This document shows positions 28,463 through 37,849 of a stretch of DNA of 64,000 nt, in pieces (positions within the stretch are counted from its first letter, which is position 1; every line of letters starts with the position of its first letter). Origin of the DNA: Salinibacterium sp. Its GTDB lineage: Bacteria; Actinomycetota; Actinomycetes; Actinomycetales; Microbacteriaceae. Below the pieces are notes generated by a model. That model saw only the letters and a list, made by a program, of their open reading frames with translations. It was not told the DNA's origin and did no database searches. The stretch lies in assembly GCA_015234465.1 (NCBI GenBank), contig JADGNA010000023.1, forward strand, positions 1 to 64,000, in the 5' to 3' direction. A program made the position numbers and the translations under genes.

Positions 28463-29953
28463 GTGAGTGCCTCCGCAGATTCCGCCACCCAGCCCCTTGA
28501 CGTCGCCCTGATCGGCGGTGGCATCATGAGCGCCACCCTCGGCGCGCTCCTCAAGCAGCTCCAGCCGGACTGGTCGATCGAGATCTTCGAGAGCCTCTCC
28601 GAGACGGCGCTCGAGAGCTCCAACCCGTGGAACAACGCTGGCACGGGCCACGCGGCCTTCTGCGAGCTGAACTACGGCAAGGAACAGGCCGACGGCACCT
28701 TCGAGATCCAGACGGCCGTCACGGTCAACGAGCAGTTCCAAGTGTCGCGCCAGTTCTGGTCGTTCATGGTGCGGGAGGGCTCGCTGCCCGACCCGAAGTC
28801 GTTCATCAACCCCGTGCCGCACATCAGCTTCGTGTGGGGCGAGGAGAACGTCGACTACCTGCGCCGTCGCTTCGACGCGCTCAAGGCCAACCCCCTCTTC
28901 GATGACATGGAGTTCACGGATGACCCTGCCGTCATCCGCTCCTGGGCACCGCTCCTCCTTCCCGGCCGGGCGAAGTCGCAGCCGATCGCGGCGACCCGTG
29001 TCGTCGGTGGTACGGATGTCGACTTCGGTGCCCTGACGCGGGCGCTGCTCTCCTACCTGACCGACAACGGCGCCAAGCTGACCCTTGAGCGCAAGGTCAC
29101 GGGGCTCAAGCGCGGCCGCGACGGCCTGTGGACCATCCGTTCGCGCCACACGGTCGGCGGCACGCCCGCCGTGACCCGCGCGCGCTTCGTCTTCGTCGGT
29201 GCCGGCGGTGGCGCACTCTCGCTCCTGCAGAAGTCGGGCATCAAGGAGATCAAGGGCTACGGCGGCTTCCCCATCAGCGGCCAGTTCCTCCGCACCGACA
29301 ACCCCGCCCTCGTGGCCCGCCACACGGCGAAGGTCTACGGCAAGGCGGCGGTCGGCGCACCTCCCATGTCGGTTCCCCACCTCGACACGCGCGTCGTCGA
29401 CGGCAAGGGCAGCCTGATGTTCGGCCCCTATGCCGGCTTCTCGCCCAAGTTCCTGAAGACGGGCTCGTGGTTCGACCTTCCCTTCTCGCTGCGCCCGAGC
29501 AACATCATCCCCATGCTCGCGGTCGCGAAAGACAACTTCGACCTCGTGAAGTACCTCGTGACTGAGCTGCTCGCATCCCGGGCCAAGAAGCTCGACTCGC
29601 TCCGCCAGTTCATGCCGGAGGCGAAGGACGAGGACTGGGAGCTCATCACGGCCGGCCAGCGCGTCCAGGTGATGAAGAAGGATGCCAAGAAGGGCGGCGT
29701 GCTCCAGTTCGGCACCGAGGTCGTTGCGGCCGAGGATGGCTCGATCGCGGGGCTCCTCGGCGCTTCCCCCGGCGCGTCGACGGCCGTGCCGATCATGATC
29801 TCGCTGCTCGAGCGCTGCTTCCCTGACCGGTTCGAGGCGTGGAAGCCGTCGATCGCCCAGATGGTGCCGAGCCTCGGACGTCGTCTCTCGGACGACCCGG
29901 AACTCGCGCAGCAGATGATCGAGTCGACCTCGCGCGATTTGTCGCTCGTCTAA
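28463..29953 (+). CDS. mqo: Malate:quinone oxidoreductase
   Basis: 496 residues from the GTG at 28463 (about the family length); the frame is open back to 28403, overlapping asd. It has the FAD-binding ALIGGGIMSATLG at the N-terminus, the conserved NNAGTGHAAFCELNY and a C-terminal GASPGASTAVPIM. It is a peripheral membrane flavoprotein that oxidises malate to oxaloacetate and passes electrons to menaquinone, serving the TCA cycle in many actinobacteria. Confidence 0.95.
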   Translation: MSASADSATQPLDVALIGGGIMSATLGALLKQLQPDWSIEIFESLSETALESSNPWNNAGTGHAAFCELNYGKEQADGTFEIQTAVTVNEQFQVSRQFWSFMVREGSLPDPKSFINPVPHISFVWGEENVDYLRRRFDALKANPLFDDMEFTDDPAVIRSWAPLLLPGRAKSQPIAATRVVGGTDVDFGALTRALLSYLTDNGAKLTLERKVTGLKRGRDGLWTIRSRHTVGGTPAVTRARFVFVGAGGGALSLLQKSGIKEIKGYGGFPISGQFLRTDNPALVARHTAKVYGKAAVGAPPMSVPHLDTRVVDGKGSLMFGPYAGFSPKFLKTGSWFDLPFSLRPSNIIPMLAVAKDNFDLVKYLVTELLASRAKKLDSLRQFMPEAKDEDWELITAGQRVQVMKKDAKKGGVLQFGTEVVAAEDGSIAGLLGASPGASTAVPIMISLLERCFPDRFEAWKPSIAQMVPSLGRRLSDDPELAQQMIESTSRDLSLV

Positions 29954-30004
29954 CACTCAGCGGGCTTTGAGGCGACCGGGGCACAGGGGTCGCGACAACA
30001 CAAT

Positions 30005-30035
30005 GGAGAACTCGTTCTCCCCCCGCTAAACGGGG
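30005..30035 (+). terminator. Two adjacent small hairpins after mqo
   Basis: GGAGAA/TTCTCC (30005-30010 with 30015-30020) and CCCCG/CGGGG (30021-30025 with 30031-30035). No U-tract. They lie between mqo and the sensor kinase gene. Confidence 0.4.
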
Positions 30036-30097
30036 TACAGCGCAGGTGACGTATGCTGCCATACTCGGACCACTGAGCAGTGGGAGGGATGATCGCT

Positions 30098-31387
30098 GTG
30101 ACCATGGGCTTGCCTGCGCACGTGGCGCCTCGCGCCATGAGCCTCGCCCTGTCACGCGCCGCCCACGGCATGTCGCTCGCAGTGCTCTGCTGCGGTCTCG
30201 TCGTCGCCCTCGGCTTCGCGGCCGCGTATCCCGACCGCGTCCTGTGGCCCGCCCTCCTCGCCCTCGCGGTGATGTTTCCCATGGTCTGGTTCGTGCAGCG
30301 TCACCGCACCCTGGGGGCGGGCCTCGCGTACCTCGCGATCGGCGCGGGTGCCACCTACGTCCACACGATCACCTACGCACTCGCGGTGCCGCACGTGCTC
30401 GACGACCTCACCCTTTGGCTTGCCCCGCCCAAGATCGTGCTCGTGCTGGTCGCGGCCGCGGGAGTCGGACTCGGGCGAGCGGTCGTCTGGCTGCTCGCCG
30501 GGTACGTCGTCGCGGAGGTCTCGGCATCCGTTGCCCTCGTGCTCGCGGGCGTGCCATACGTATTCGACCTCCTGACCCTCGCCCTCCTGCTGGAGGCGAT
30601 CGGCGTGTGCCTACTCGCCTTCCTCTCGGTGCGGGGCGCGGTCCGCGCGCATCCGCGCCTGCAGCACGCCGCCCGCGAGGAGTTGCTCGATGACCTGCGG
30701 TCACGCATGGAGGTCCGCGCGGCCGCACTCATGCACGACACGATCCTGAGCCACCTCGCCGCGATCGCCTCCTCCTCGGGTGCCGAGCTCGATGACCGGC
30801 AGAAGGAGCAGATCGATCGCGACCTGCAGATCCTTTCCGGGCAGGAGTGGATCAATTCGGCCTCGGATGCCACGGCCACGGCAGACTCGCTCGACCGCGC
30901 GTCTCCTCTCCGCGACGCCATCGCGCAGGTGCGGGACGAGGGGCTCGAGGTGACCGGCACGGGAGACTTCGGCTCCGTGCTGCGCCTGAGTCCGGAGCAG
31001 GCGCAGGCGCTCGGCCTCGCGGCCAAGCAGTGCCTCGTCAACGTCATCAAGCACTCGGGCGTCATGACGGCGGAGGTGGCCGTGTACGCCTCGGACGATG
31101 AGGTGTCGGTCATGATCATCGACGCGGGGCGCGGGTTCTCTGAGGCATCCGTCGGCTCTGACCGCCTTGGGTTGCGGGCCTCTGTCCAGAGTCGCATCGA
31201 GTCGGTGGGTGGCCTCGTGCAGGTGTGGTCGACTCCGGGTGCCGGCACCTCGGTGCTCATCCAGTTCCCCGTGGGGGAGGCGGCCCAGGTGCCACCCCAG
31301 ACGGGTCCAAGCAGGCTCGTGTCGGGCCCACTTCCCACGATCACCCTGGGCGACCGGGGACCGGGCGACGCTGGACCGGCGTCGTGA
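30098..31387 (+). CDS. Membrane sensor histidine kinase (NarL/DesK-like)
   Basis: 429 residues from the GTG at 30098, about 10 bases after GGGAGG; the ATG at 30089 and GTG at 30080 are alternatives. The first ~190 residues contain about six membrane helices. A short dimerisation/phospho-acceptor region (ALMHDTILSHLAAIA) follows. The C-terminal HATPase has an N-box (CLVNVIKHSG), a G1 box (IDAGRGF) and a G2 region (RLGLRASVQSRIESVGG). It is translationally coupled (GTGA) to a second, degenerate sensor and then to a response regulator, so the three form one signalling unit. The signal is unknown. Confidence 0.8.
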   Translation: MTMGLPAHVAPRAMSLALSRAAHGMSLAVLCCGLVVALGFAAAYPDRVLWPALLALAVMFPMVWFVQRHRTLGAGLAYLAIGAGATYVHTITYALAVPHVLDDLTLWLAPPKIVLVLVAAAGVGLGRAVVWLLAGYVVAEVSASVALVLAGVPYVFDLLTLALLLEAIGVCLLAFLSVRGAVRAHPRLQHAAREELLDDLRSRMEVRAAALMHDTILSHLAAIASSSGAELDDRQKEQIDRDLQILSGQEWINSASDATATADSLDRASPLRDAIAQVRDEGLEVTGTGDFGSVLRLSPEQAQALGLAAKQCLVNVIKHSGVMTAEVAVYASDDEVSVMIIDAGRGFSEASVGSDRLGLRASVQSRIESVGGLVQVWSTPGAGTSVLIQFPVGEAAQVPPQTGPSRLVSGPLPTITLGDRGPGDAGPAS

Positions 31388-32556
31388 GGCCCCCGGAGCG
31401 CACGCGGCAGGAACTCGACCCGGTCGGTGCCTTCGCATCGAGGGCGATCACGATCGGCAGCGCCCTCGTCGCCTTCGCCTTCGCCGCGGCGATGGTCGTC
31501 AGCTACATCGACTGGATCAAGAACCCCGCGCTCGCCCTCATGGGCCTGCTCTCACTCGGTGTCGCAAGCATCATCGTCACGTCGGCGACCGACCCCTACC
31601 GCGGCCCCTTCCACCGCGGGCCGCACGGTTGGGTCGTCGCCCTGTCGATCCTCGCGGGAGCGTTCATCACGGCGGGAGCCTGGGACACGGATGCGCTCTT
31701 CGCGCTCGGCTGGGTCGGTCCGGCGAGCCTCGGCCTTTATTCGATCGGCATGGCCGCCTATCGTCCCGTGCGGGAGATCGTTGCCTACGGAGCGCTTGCG
31801 AGCGTCTTCATGGGCTTCACTTCGATGCTGCAGGCGCAGGCGACCCCACTGCCGAACGTTCCCGACGCGGCCATCGTCGGCATCCACCTGCTGCCCCTGC
31901 TCGCGCTCAACTTCAGCGCGGCCGCGTTCACGCACAGCATCATCCAGTCGATCGAGCGGATGCGCGCCGAGGCCCGGGCGGCGGAGCGCCTCTCGGCAGA
32001 GCAGGAGACCGGCGTCGCCCGTTCCGTGCAGCAGGACCGGGTCACGATCCTCAACCGCGAGGTGGTGCCCTTCTTCACCGAGGTGCTCGGCGGGAGGGAG
32101 ATCACGCCAGACGTGCGCGAGCATGCGCGCTCGATCGCTGATGCCATCCGGGCGGTCATGGTGGCTGAGGTGGACCGCACCTGGCTCGAGAACCTCGTCG
32201 ACCACCTGCGAGCGCGGGCGCGCCGACACGGCGAGGCACCCGACGGCGCGCGCGTCGTGTTCGACGACGACAACGTCGCGAACCTCATGACCTACGACCA
32301 GCGCACGGCCCTGCGGGCCCTCCTCGTGGCCATCTTCGATCTGACGGATGACCGCCCGCAGAACCTCGAGATCGTCATCGCCCGCGTGGGGGAGCGCTGC
32401 CAGGGTTTCGTCGCCGTCGACATCGACATGGTCGATCCGCTCGTGAAATCCAAGTTCGGGCCATACCTCGCCGTCATGCGGGTCGTGTTCCGGCGCCTGC
32501 GCGCCGAGCACCTGCAATCGGTGCTGACAGTAAGATTCTCCTATGACCAGCGATAG
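31384..32556 (+). CDS. Membrane protein resembling a degenerate histidine kinase
   Basis: 390 residues from the GTG at 31384, which overlaps the kinase stop. It has about six N-terminal membrane helices (first around AFASRAITIGSALVAFAFAA) and a coiled-coil linker (ERMRAEARAAERLSAEQE). The cytoplasmic part has the length of a kinase core but lacks a recognisable phospho-acceptor HD motif, N-box and GxG ATP-lid boxes. It overlaps the response regulator gene by 14 bases. It may be a catalytically dead partner that modulates the neighbouring kinase. This is inference from context; no named family was recognised. Confidence 0.6.
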   Translation: MRPPERTRQELDPVGAFASRAITIGSALVAFAFAAAMVVSYIDWIKNPALALMGLLSLGVASIIVTSATDPYRGPFHRGPHGWVVALSILAGAFITAGAWDTDALFALGWVGPASLGLYSIGMAAYRPVREIVAYGALASVFMGFTSMLQAQATPLPNVPDAAIVGIHLLPLLALNFSAAAFTHSIIQSIERMRAEARAAERLSAEQETGVARSVQQDRVTILNREVVPFFTEVLGGREITPDVREHARSIADAIRAVMVAEVDRTWLENLVDHLRARARRHGEAPDGARVVFDDDNVANLMTYDQRTALRALLVAIFDLTDDRPQNLEIVIARVGERCQGFVAVDIDMVDPLVKSKFGPYLAVMRVVFRRLRAEHLQSVLTVRFSYDQR

Positions 32557-33250
32557 CCAAGGGGGGTCGGACGTCGCGGGCGAGGCCGCCCCGCGTCCGC
32601 AGGCAGACGCGCGACGCATCCGACTCGCGCTGCTCGACGACCATGAGGTGCTGCTCGACAGCCTGTCGAGCTGGATCAGCACGAACGCGACGGACTTCGA
32701 ACTCGTGCTGAGTGCGCACACCTGGCTCGAGCTCGTGCACAGCGAGAACTTTCCCACCGACCTCGTCTTCCTCGACTTCCAACTCAAGGAGTCGGTGTCG
32801 ATCGAGGCACGCGTGCGCACCTGCCGTGCTGCTGGCGCGAAGGTGATCGTGCTCACGAGCCTCGACACGCGTGATGCCCGCGACCGCGCCCTCAGCGCTG
32901 GCGCGGCCGCGTTCCTCTCGAAGTCACTGCCCATGAACGAGGTGATGGATGTCGCACGTCGCGTCATGGGCCTCGACCGCGGTGTTGTGCAGCAGCAGAG
33001 CTGGCGACCGCTCCCGACGGGCGCGATCAACCAGGCGCGCCCCAAGCTCAGCCAGGGCGAGATCGACGCACTCAAGCTCTATGTGACGGGCCACAGCACG
33101 ACCGAGGTCGCCCGCCAGATGAACGTGCAGTACGAGACGGCCAAGACCTACCTGCGGCGCGTGCGTGAGAAGTACGCCAAGGTCAACCGGCCGGCAAGCA
33201 AGAAGGCGGAACTCATCCGCCGCGCAGCAGAGGATGGGTTCCTGCAGTAA
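32543..33250 (+). CDS. NarL/LuxR-type response regulator
   Basis: 235 residues. The receiver domain has the acidic pair LLDDHEV, the phospho-acceptor Asp in LVFLDFQLK, Thr in VLTSLD and Lys in FLSKSLP. The C-terminal helix-turn-helix (LSQGEIDALKLYVTGHSTTE, VARQMNVQYETAKTYLRRV) is NarL-like but slightly divergent. The ATG at 32543 lies inside the preceding gene. It should be the output of the sensor pair upstream. Confidence 0.85.
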   Translation: MTSDSQGGSDVAGEAAPRPQADARRIRLALLDDHEVLLDSLSSWISTNATDFELVLSAHTWLELVHSENFPTDLVFLDFQLKESVSIEARVRTCRAAGAKVIVLTSLDTRDARDRALSAGAAAFLSKSLPMNEVMDVARRVMGLDRGVVQQQSWRPLPTGAINQARPKLSQGEIDALKLYVTGHSTTEVARQMNVQYETAKTYLRRVREKYAKVNRPASKKAELIRRAAEDGFLQ

Positions 33251-33969
33251 TGGCCAAGCTCTATTTCCGGTATGGCGCCATGAACAGTGGCAAGAGCACG
33301 GCCCTCCTCCAGGCCGCCTACAACTACGAGGAGCGCGGGCAGCAGGTGCTGCTCGCGAAGCCCCAGGTCGACACGAAGGGCGACGACCAGATCGTCTCGC
33401 GCCTCGGCGTGACGCGCACGGTCGACTTCGTGATCGAGCCGCGTGACGACGCCTACAGCGTCTTTGCGGAGGAGCGCGCGAAGGTCCGCTCGCGCACGGG
33501 CCTCGACGTGAGTTGCCTGCTGGTCGACGAGGCCCAGTTCCTCACCGAGCGACAGGTCGACGACCTCCTGCGCATCGCGATCCTTGAGAATGTGCCCGTG
33601 CTGGCCTATGGCATCCGCACCGACTTCCAGACGGTCGCCTTTCCGGGCAGCCGTCGCCTGCTCGAGGTGGCGCACTCCCTCGAGGAGCTCAAGACCATCT
33701 GCCGCTGCGGCCGCAAGGCGGTCTTCAATGCGCGCAAGGTCGGTGACACCTTCACCTTCGCGGGTGACCAGGTCGCGATCGACCAGTCGACTGATGTCGC
33801 GAGCACGACTGCCGGCAGCGCGCTCGGTGCGACGGGGCGCTTCAGCGTCAGCTACGAGTCTCTCTGCGGCGAGTGCTACCTGCAGGAGAGCGGCGGCACC
33901 CTCAGCAGCGGACGCGAACCTCTCGTGGACTTCGTCTACGACTCCGCGCCAGACCCAGACTTCACCTAG
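33250..33969 (+). CDS. tdk: Thymidine kinase
   Basis: 239 residues. P-loop YGAMNSGKSTALL (residues ~7-19), Walker B LLVDEAQFL, and a structural zinc site from CRCG and CGEC pairs in the C-terminal lasso region, all typical of type II thymidine kinases. It phosphorylates thymidine in salvage. The ATG shares a base with the response regulator stop (TAATG). A strong terminator follows at 33988-34020. Confidence 0.95.
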   Translation: MAKLYFRYGAMNSGKSTALLQAAYNYEERGQQVLLAKPQVDTKGDDQIVSRLGVTRTVDFVIEPRDDAYSVFAEERAKVRSRTGLDVSCLLVDEAQFLTERQVDDLLRIAILENVPVLAYGIRTDFQTVAFPGSRRLLEVAHSLEELKTICRCGRKAVFNARKVGDTFTFAGDQVAIDQSTDVASTTAGSALGATGRFSVSYESLCGECYLQESGGTLSSGREPLVDFVYDSAPDPDFT

Positions 33970-33987
33970 CCCGCGGCCGTAGAAACA

Positions 33988-34020
33988 GAAGACCCCCTCG
34001 CGTGCCGCGAGGGGGTCTTC
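33988..34020 (+). terminator. Hairpin terminator after tdk
   Basis: A perfect 15-bp stem (GAAGACCCCCTCGCG with CGCGAGGGGGTCTTC) around the 3-base loop TGC, followed by TTCTCTGT. Confidence 0.85.
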
Positions 34021-34026
34021 TCTGTG

Positions 34027-34100
<74 letters not shown>

Positions 34101-34136
34101 ATCCGTCACCGCGAGCATCCGCTCGCGGGCAACTCA

Positions 34137-35105
34137 TCAAGAATAGCCGATATCTGAGCCGACGAGTGTCACGAGCACGGCCTCCGGCGGGCACGCGAAG
34201 CGCACGGGCGCGTAGATGGAGGTGCCGAGGCCGGCCGAGACCTCAAGGAACGCCGTGCCGAGGGCGTGGTGCCACAGGCTGACGCCACTCGCCTTCTCGC
34301 GCGGCAGGTCACAGTTGGTCACGAGGGCGCCGACGCCCGGCACGCAGACCTGGCCGCCGTGCGTGTGGCCCGCAAAGATGACCTCGGCCCCGTGGGTCAC
34401 GAAGGAGTCGAGCACGCGCTGGTAGGGGGCGTGCGTGACGCCGATCATGACCGCCTCGCGGTCGGCGGGGCCGTCGTCGGGTTCCACCTGCTCGCGCAGC
34501 TCGTCGATCGCCCCGGGAAGCACGTCGAGCCGGTCCCAGTTGCGGTGCGCATCCGCGGTGCCGATGAACTCGAGCGGCGAGGAGCGCACCGTCATCCAGT
34601 GGGCGGCGTTGTTGAGGTCGACCCAACCGAGCGAGGCGAAGAACTCTTCGAGGGCACCCGTGTCGAGCTGTTCCGCGGCGACCGACTTGCCAGAGGGGCC
34701 CGTGAGGTAGCTCAACGGGTTCTTGCCGGTCGGGCCGAAGTAGTCGTTGGAGCCGTGCACGAAGACGCCGGGGACATCCTTGAACGGCGCAAGGGCGTAG
34801 CGCACACCCTCGATGCCGTCACGGTGCCCCAGGTTGTCGCCCGTGTTGATCACGAGGTCGGGCTCGAGGTCAGCGAGGCTGCGCACCCACTCCTGCTTCT
34901 CACGCTGCCAGGGCGCCATGTGCAGGTCGCTGATGTGCAGCACGCGGATGGGGTCGGCACCCGCGTCGAGCACGGGCAACATCTCGCGGCGCACGCGATA
35001 GTTGCGCCGTTCGACGAGCGAGCCCCACGCGAAGGCGCCCACCCCGACGGCGGTCGCCGTTGCGAGTGCGGCACCGATCGCGCGCCCGGGGGAGCGGGAC
35101 GTCAT
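34137..35105 (-). CDS. Membrane-anchored metallophosphoesterase
   Basis: 322 residues from the ATG at 35105, which shares its A with the stop of the PBP gene. One N-terminal membrane helix (AIGAALATATAVGVGAFAW) is followed by a calcineurin-like fold with metal-binding motifs ISDLHMAPWQ, NTGDNLGH, HGSNDYFG and GHTHGGQ. Cytosolic or extracytosolic orientation is not clear. Genes of this type often follow ponA-like PBP genes in actinobacteria; the substrate is unknown. Confidence 0.85.
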   Translation of the reverse strand: MTSRSPGRAIGAALATATAVGVGAFAWGSLVERRNYRVRREMLPVLDAGADPIRVLHISDLHMAPWQREKQEWVRSLADLEPDLVINTGDNLGHRDGIEGVRYALAPFKDVPGVFVHGSNDYFGPTGKNPLSYLTGPSGKSVAAEQLDTGALEEFFASLGWVDLNNAAHWMTVRSSPLEFIGTADAHRNWDRLDVLPGAIDELREQVEPDDGPADREAVMIGVTHAPYQRVLDSFVTHGAEVIFAGHTHGGQVCVPGVGALVTNCDLPREKASGVSLWHHALGTAFLEVSAGLGTSIYAPVRFACPPEAVLVTLVGSDIGYS

Positions 35106-37636
35106 CAGCACTTCAATCGGGAGACGGACAGCGTGATGGTGGCGCCGGGGAAGATCTCGCCGCCGGCGGCAGGATCGGTTGCCGTCACCTTGCCGATCGC
35201 GTCGCTGTCAGGATCCGTGTCCTCGGGGAGGAGCTTGCAGTCCTCGACCAGGGTGTACCCGCGGCCGATCTCCGATTTCGCATCACCGAGCGACTTGCCG
35301 ATCACGTTCGGCATCTCCGCGGCGTTGCTCAGGCTGCCATAGACCGTCACGGTCGTGCCGCGGGGCACAGTGGCCCCGGGGGCGGGCTCGACGGCTGCGA
35401 TCCTGCCGGCCTCGAGCGAGGAGTTGATCTCCCCGCCGTAGGCGTAGGTGAAGCCGAGGCTCTCGATGAGTGCCTTGGCCTGCTCCTGCGTCTGGCCGAC
35501 CACGTTGGGCACGACGGCGCCACGGCCGTTCAGCAGCGAGGCGGGTGGATCCGCGAACGCTCCACCGCCATACTGGCCGTTGAGTGCCGCCATGACGGGC
35601 CGGAAGATGCGGTGACGCGCCTGCGCGCCGTTGCCGCCGGGCAGGTAGATGCGGTTCATGTTGGTCGAGCCGTTGATGTTGCCGACCCACACCGCGAGCG
35701 CGTTGGTCGTGCTCGTGCCGATCATCCAGGTGTCTTCCGAGTTGTCGGTCGTTCCCGTCTTGCCTGCGACCTCGATGCCGTCGCGGGTGTTCGAGGCGGT
35801 CGCGGTGCCGCTCGTGACGACCCGCTTGAGGGCATACGCCATGGCCGCCGAGACCTCCGGGCTCACTGCCTGCGAGCACTCGCGCGCCTGGCCACCGAGC
35901 TCGGTGCCGTCCGCCGCGACGATGTTGTCGATCGCGGTGGGCTTGCAGTACAGGCCGCCCGCGCCGACCGCAGCGATTGCCGCGGCCATCGTGAGCGGTG
36001 CCATCTCGTTGGTGCCGAGCACCGTCGCAGGGTTGTACTGCAGGTCGGCGCCGTCAGCGCGGTGGGCGCCAAGCGCCGCCGCGGTGTCGCGAATGGAGCA
36101 GAGGTCGAGCTTCTGCGCCATCGTGACGTAGGAGATGTTGTAGGAGTTGATGGTCGACTGCAGCACCGTCGTAGACGAGGAGCCGCCCGCGCCGCCGTAG
36201 TTCGGCGGGGTCCACGCGGGGCCGCCGAGACCGGCATCGCCACAGGAGTCGGTGAATGAAGCCATGGGGAACGGACGCTTTGCACCGTTGACGACCTCAT
36301 TGAGGCCGTGGCCGGCGTTGAGCCATGCCGCGAGCGTGAAGATCTTGTAGGTCGAGCCGGTCTGGAAGCCGCTCGATCCGCCGTAGGGGCGGTCGGTGCT
36401 GAAGTTCACGGCCGTGAAGGCAGGGCCCTGGCCCGTCTCGGTGTTGTCGAAGTACTTGTTCTGCACCATGACGCGGATGCGGCCTGTGCCCGGTTCGACC
36501 ACGTTGGCGACCGCACCGAGCTCCATCCTGGCCTCCTCGGCGGGGGCCTCGGCTGCCACGATGGCCTGCGCGTGGTTCTGCTGGTTCAACTGGAGCGAGG
36601 TGTAGACGGAGTAGCCGCCGCGGTCCCAGTTCGCCTGGCGCTCCTCGGCGCTCGCGCCGAGCATTTCGAGTTCCGGCACGAGCTTGGTGATGTAGTCGCA
36701 GAAGTAGGGCGCGCTGGCCGCGTACATGCAGCCGTTCTGCGGCGCGCTGTAGGCGACCTCGACGGGCGACGCAACGGCCGCATCGTGCTCCTCTTGTGTG
36801 ATCGAGCCGAGCTCGAGCATGTTGCCCAGGATGAAGTCCCGGCGCTGCTTGTTCGCCTCGAAGTTGTCCTCCCAGATGAGGCTGTGCGAGGCCGGAGTCT
36901 GCACGATCGCGATCAGGCTGGCCGCCTGCGCGAGCGTCACATCCGAGGCCGGCACCGAGAAGAACTGCTTGGCTGCCGACTGCACGCCGTAGGTGCTGCC
37001 GCCGAAGCCCGCGATGTTGAGGTAGGCGAGCATGATCTCGTCTTTGCTGTACTTCTTCTCGAGGCCGATCGCGAGCTTGGCCTCCTGCAGCTTTCGCTCG
37101 ATCGTCTGCTCTTCCGCCTCAGCACGCTTCGCCTTCTGCAGGGCCTCAGACGGCTCGTCGAGGGCGGCCTGGATGCGGATGTTCTTGACCAACTGCATCG
37201 TCAGGGTCGAAGCACCACTGCCGATCTCGCCGCCTGCCACGTTGCCGACGGCCGCACGCACGACGGATGCCACATCGACGCCACCGTGCTCATAGAAGCG
37301 GCGGTCCTCACCAGCGACCACCGCATCCTTCAAGTACTGCGAAACCTGGTCCCACTCGACCTCTTCGCGGTTCTGCTTGTAGATCTGGGCGATCGGCACG
37401 GGGGTGACCCCGTCATCACCAAGGCCATAGATGGTGTTCTTGGTAGCGAGCTGATTGATCTCGAGGTATTCGGGAAGACTATTGAAGATGTCGATGGAGG
37501 CCTTCGCCGTCATACCGGTGACCGCGAGGGCCGGCGTGACGAGGGCCGTGACGAGCACTCCGGCAAGGGCGCCGAGGCCGACGAGCCCGGCGAGGGCGCC
37601 GAGGACGCCGGTGGGCTTCGAATTTTGGGCAGACAT
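35105..37636 (-). CDS. Bifunctional class A penicillin-binding protein with PASTA domains
   Basis: 843 residues from the ATG at 37636, selected because a -10 box lies 7 bases upstream. One N-terminal membrane helix precedes a glycosyltransferase 51 domain (AVVAGEDRRFYEHGGVD, STLTMQLVKN), then a transpeptidase with STYK (nucleophile Ser), SYN (NSYNISY) and KTGTT. Two C-terminal PASTA domains (VPNVVGQTQEQAK; MPNVIGKSLGDAK) could bind muropeptides or beta-lactams. It polymerises and cross-links peptidoglycan, like PonA of mycobacteria. It is coupled to the metallophosphoesterase gene. Confidence 0.95.
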   Translation of the reverse strand: MSAQNSKPTGVLGALAGLVGLGALAGVLVTALVTPALAVTGMTAKASIDIFNSLPEYLEINQLATKNTIYGLGDDGVTPVPIAQIYKQNREEVEWDQVSQYLKDAVVAGEDRRFYEHGGVDVASVVRAAVGNVAGGEIGSGASTLTMQLVKNIRIQAALDEPSEALQKAKRAEAEEQTIERKLQEAKLAIGLEKKYSKDEIMLAYLNIAGFGGSTYGVQSAAKQFFSVPASDVTLAQAASLIAIVQTPASHSLIWEDNFEANKQRRDFILGNMLELGSITQEEHDAAVASPVEVAYSAPQNGCMYAASAPYFCDYITKLVPELEMLGASAEERQANWDRGGYSVYTSLQLNQQNHAQAIVAAEAPAEEARMELGAVANVVEPGTGRIRVMVQNKYFDNTETGQGPAFTAVNFSTDRPYGGSSGFQTGSTYKIFTLAAWLNAGHGLNEVVNGAKRPFPMASFTDSCGDAGLGGPAWTPPNYGGAGGSSSTTVLQSTINSYNISYVTMAQKLDLCSIRDTAAALGAHRADGADLQYNPATVLGTNEMAPLTMAAAIAAVGAGGLYCKPTAIDNIVAADGTELGGQARECSQAVSPEVSAAMAYALKRVVTSGTATASNTRDGIEVAGKTGTTDNSEDTWMIGTSTTNALAVWVGNINGSTNMNRIYLPGGNGAQARHRIFRPVMAALNGQYGGGAFADPPASLLNGRGAVVPNVVGQTQEQAKALIESLGFTYAYGGEINSSLEAGRIAAVEPAPGATVPRGTTVTVYGSLSNAAEMPNVIGKSLGDAKSEIGRGYTLVEDCKLLPEDTDPDSDAIGKVTATDPAAGGEIFPGATITLSVSRLKC

Positions 37637-37643
37637 ACGCCCT

Positions 37644-37649
37644 AGAGTA
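37644..37649 (-). promoter_or_regulatory. -10 element of the PBP gene (TACTCT), leaderless
   Basis: On the minus strand TACTCT ends 7 bases before the ATG at 37636. Confidence 0.55.
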
Positions 37650-37687
37650 AAGGATCGGAACACCGACGAAGCTGAATGGATGGCGAC

Positions 37688-37849
37688 ATGCAAACGTGGG
37701 AGTACATGACCACGCCCCTGATGATCCACACGACGGCCGCGATCCTCAATAACTGGGGTTCGGAGGGGTGGGAACTCGTGCAGGTCGTCACGGGCCCCGA
37801 GGGCGGACTCGTCGCCTACCTCAAGCGCCCCGTGGCGTCGGAGGCATGA
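37688..37849 (+). CDS. DUF4177-like small protein
   Basis: 53 residues (MQTWEYMTTPLM..., GWELVQVVTGPEGGLVAYLK). The W-E-Y start and the GSEGWELVQVV core match the small DUF4177 family. An in-frame ATG at 37676 would add four residues. It overlaps the RidA gene by ATGA and is divergent from the PBP gene. Function unknown; possibly involved with its RidA neighbour. Confidence 0.75.
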   Translation: MQTWEYMTTPLMIHTTAAILNNWGSEGWELVQVVTGPEGGLVAYLKRPVASEA

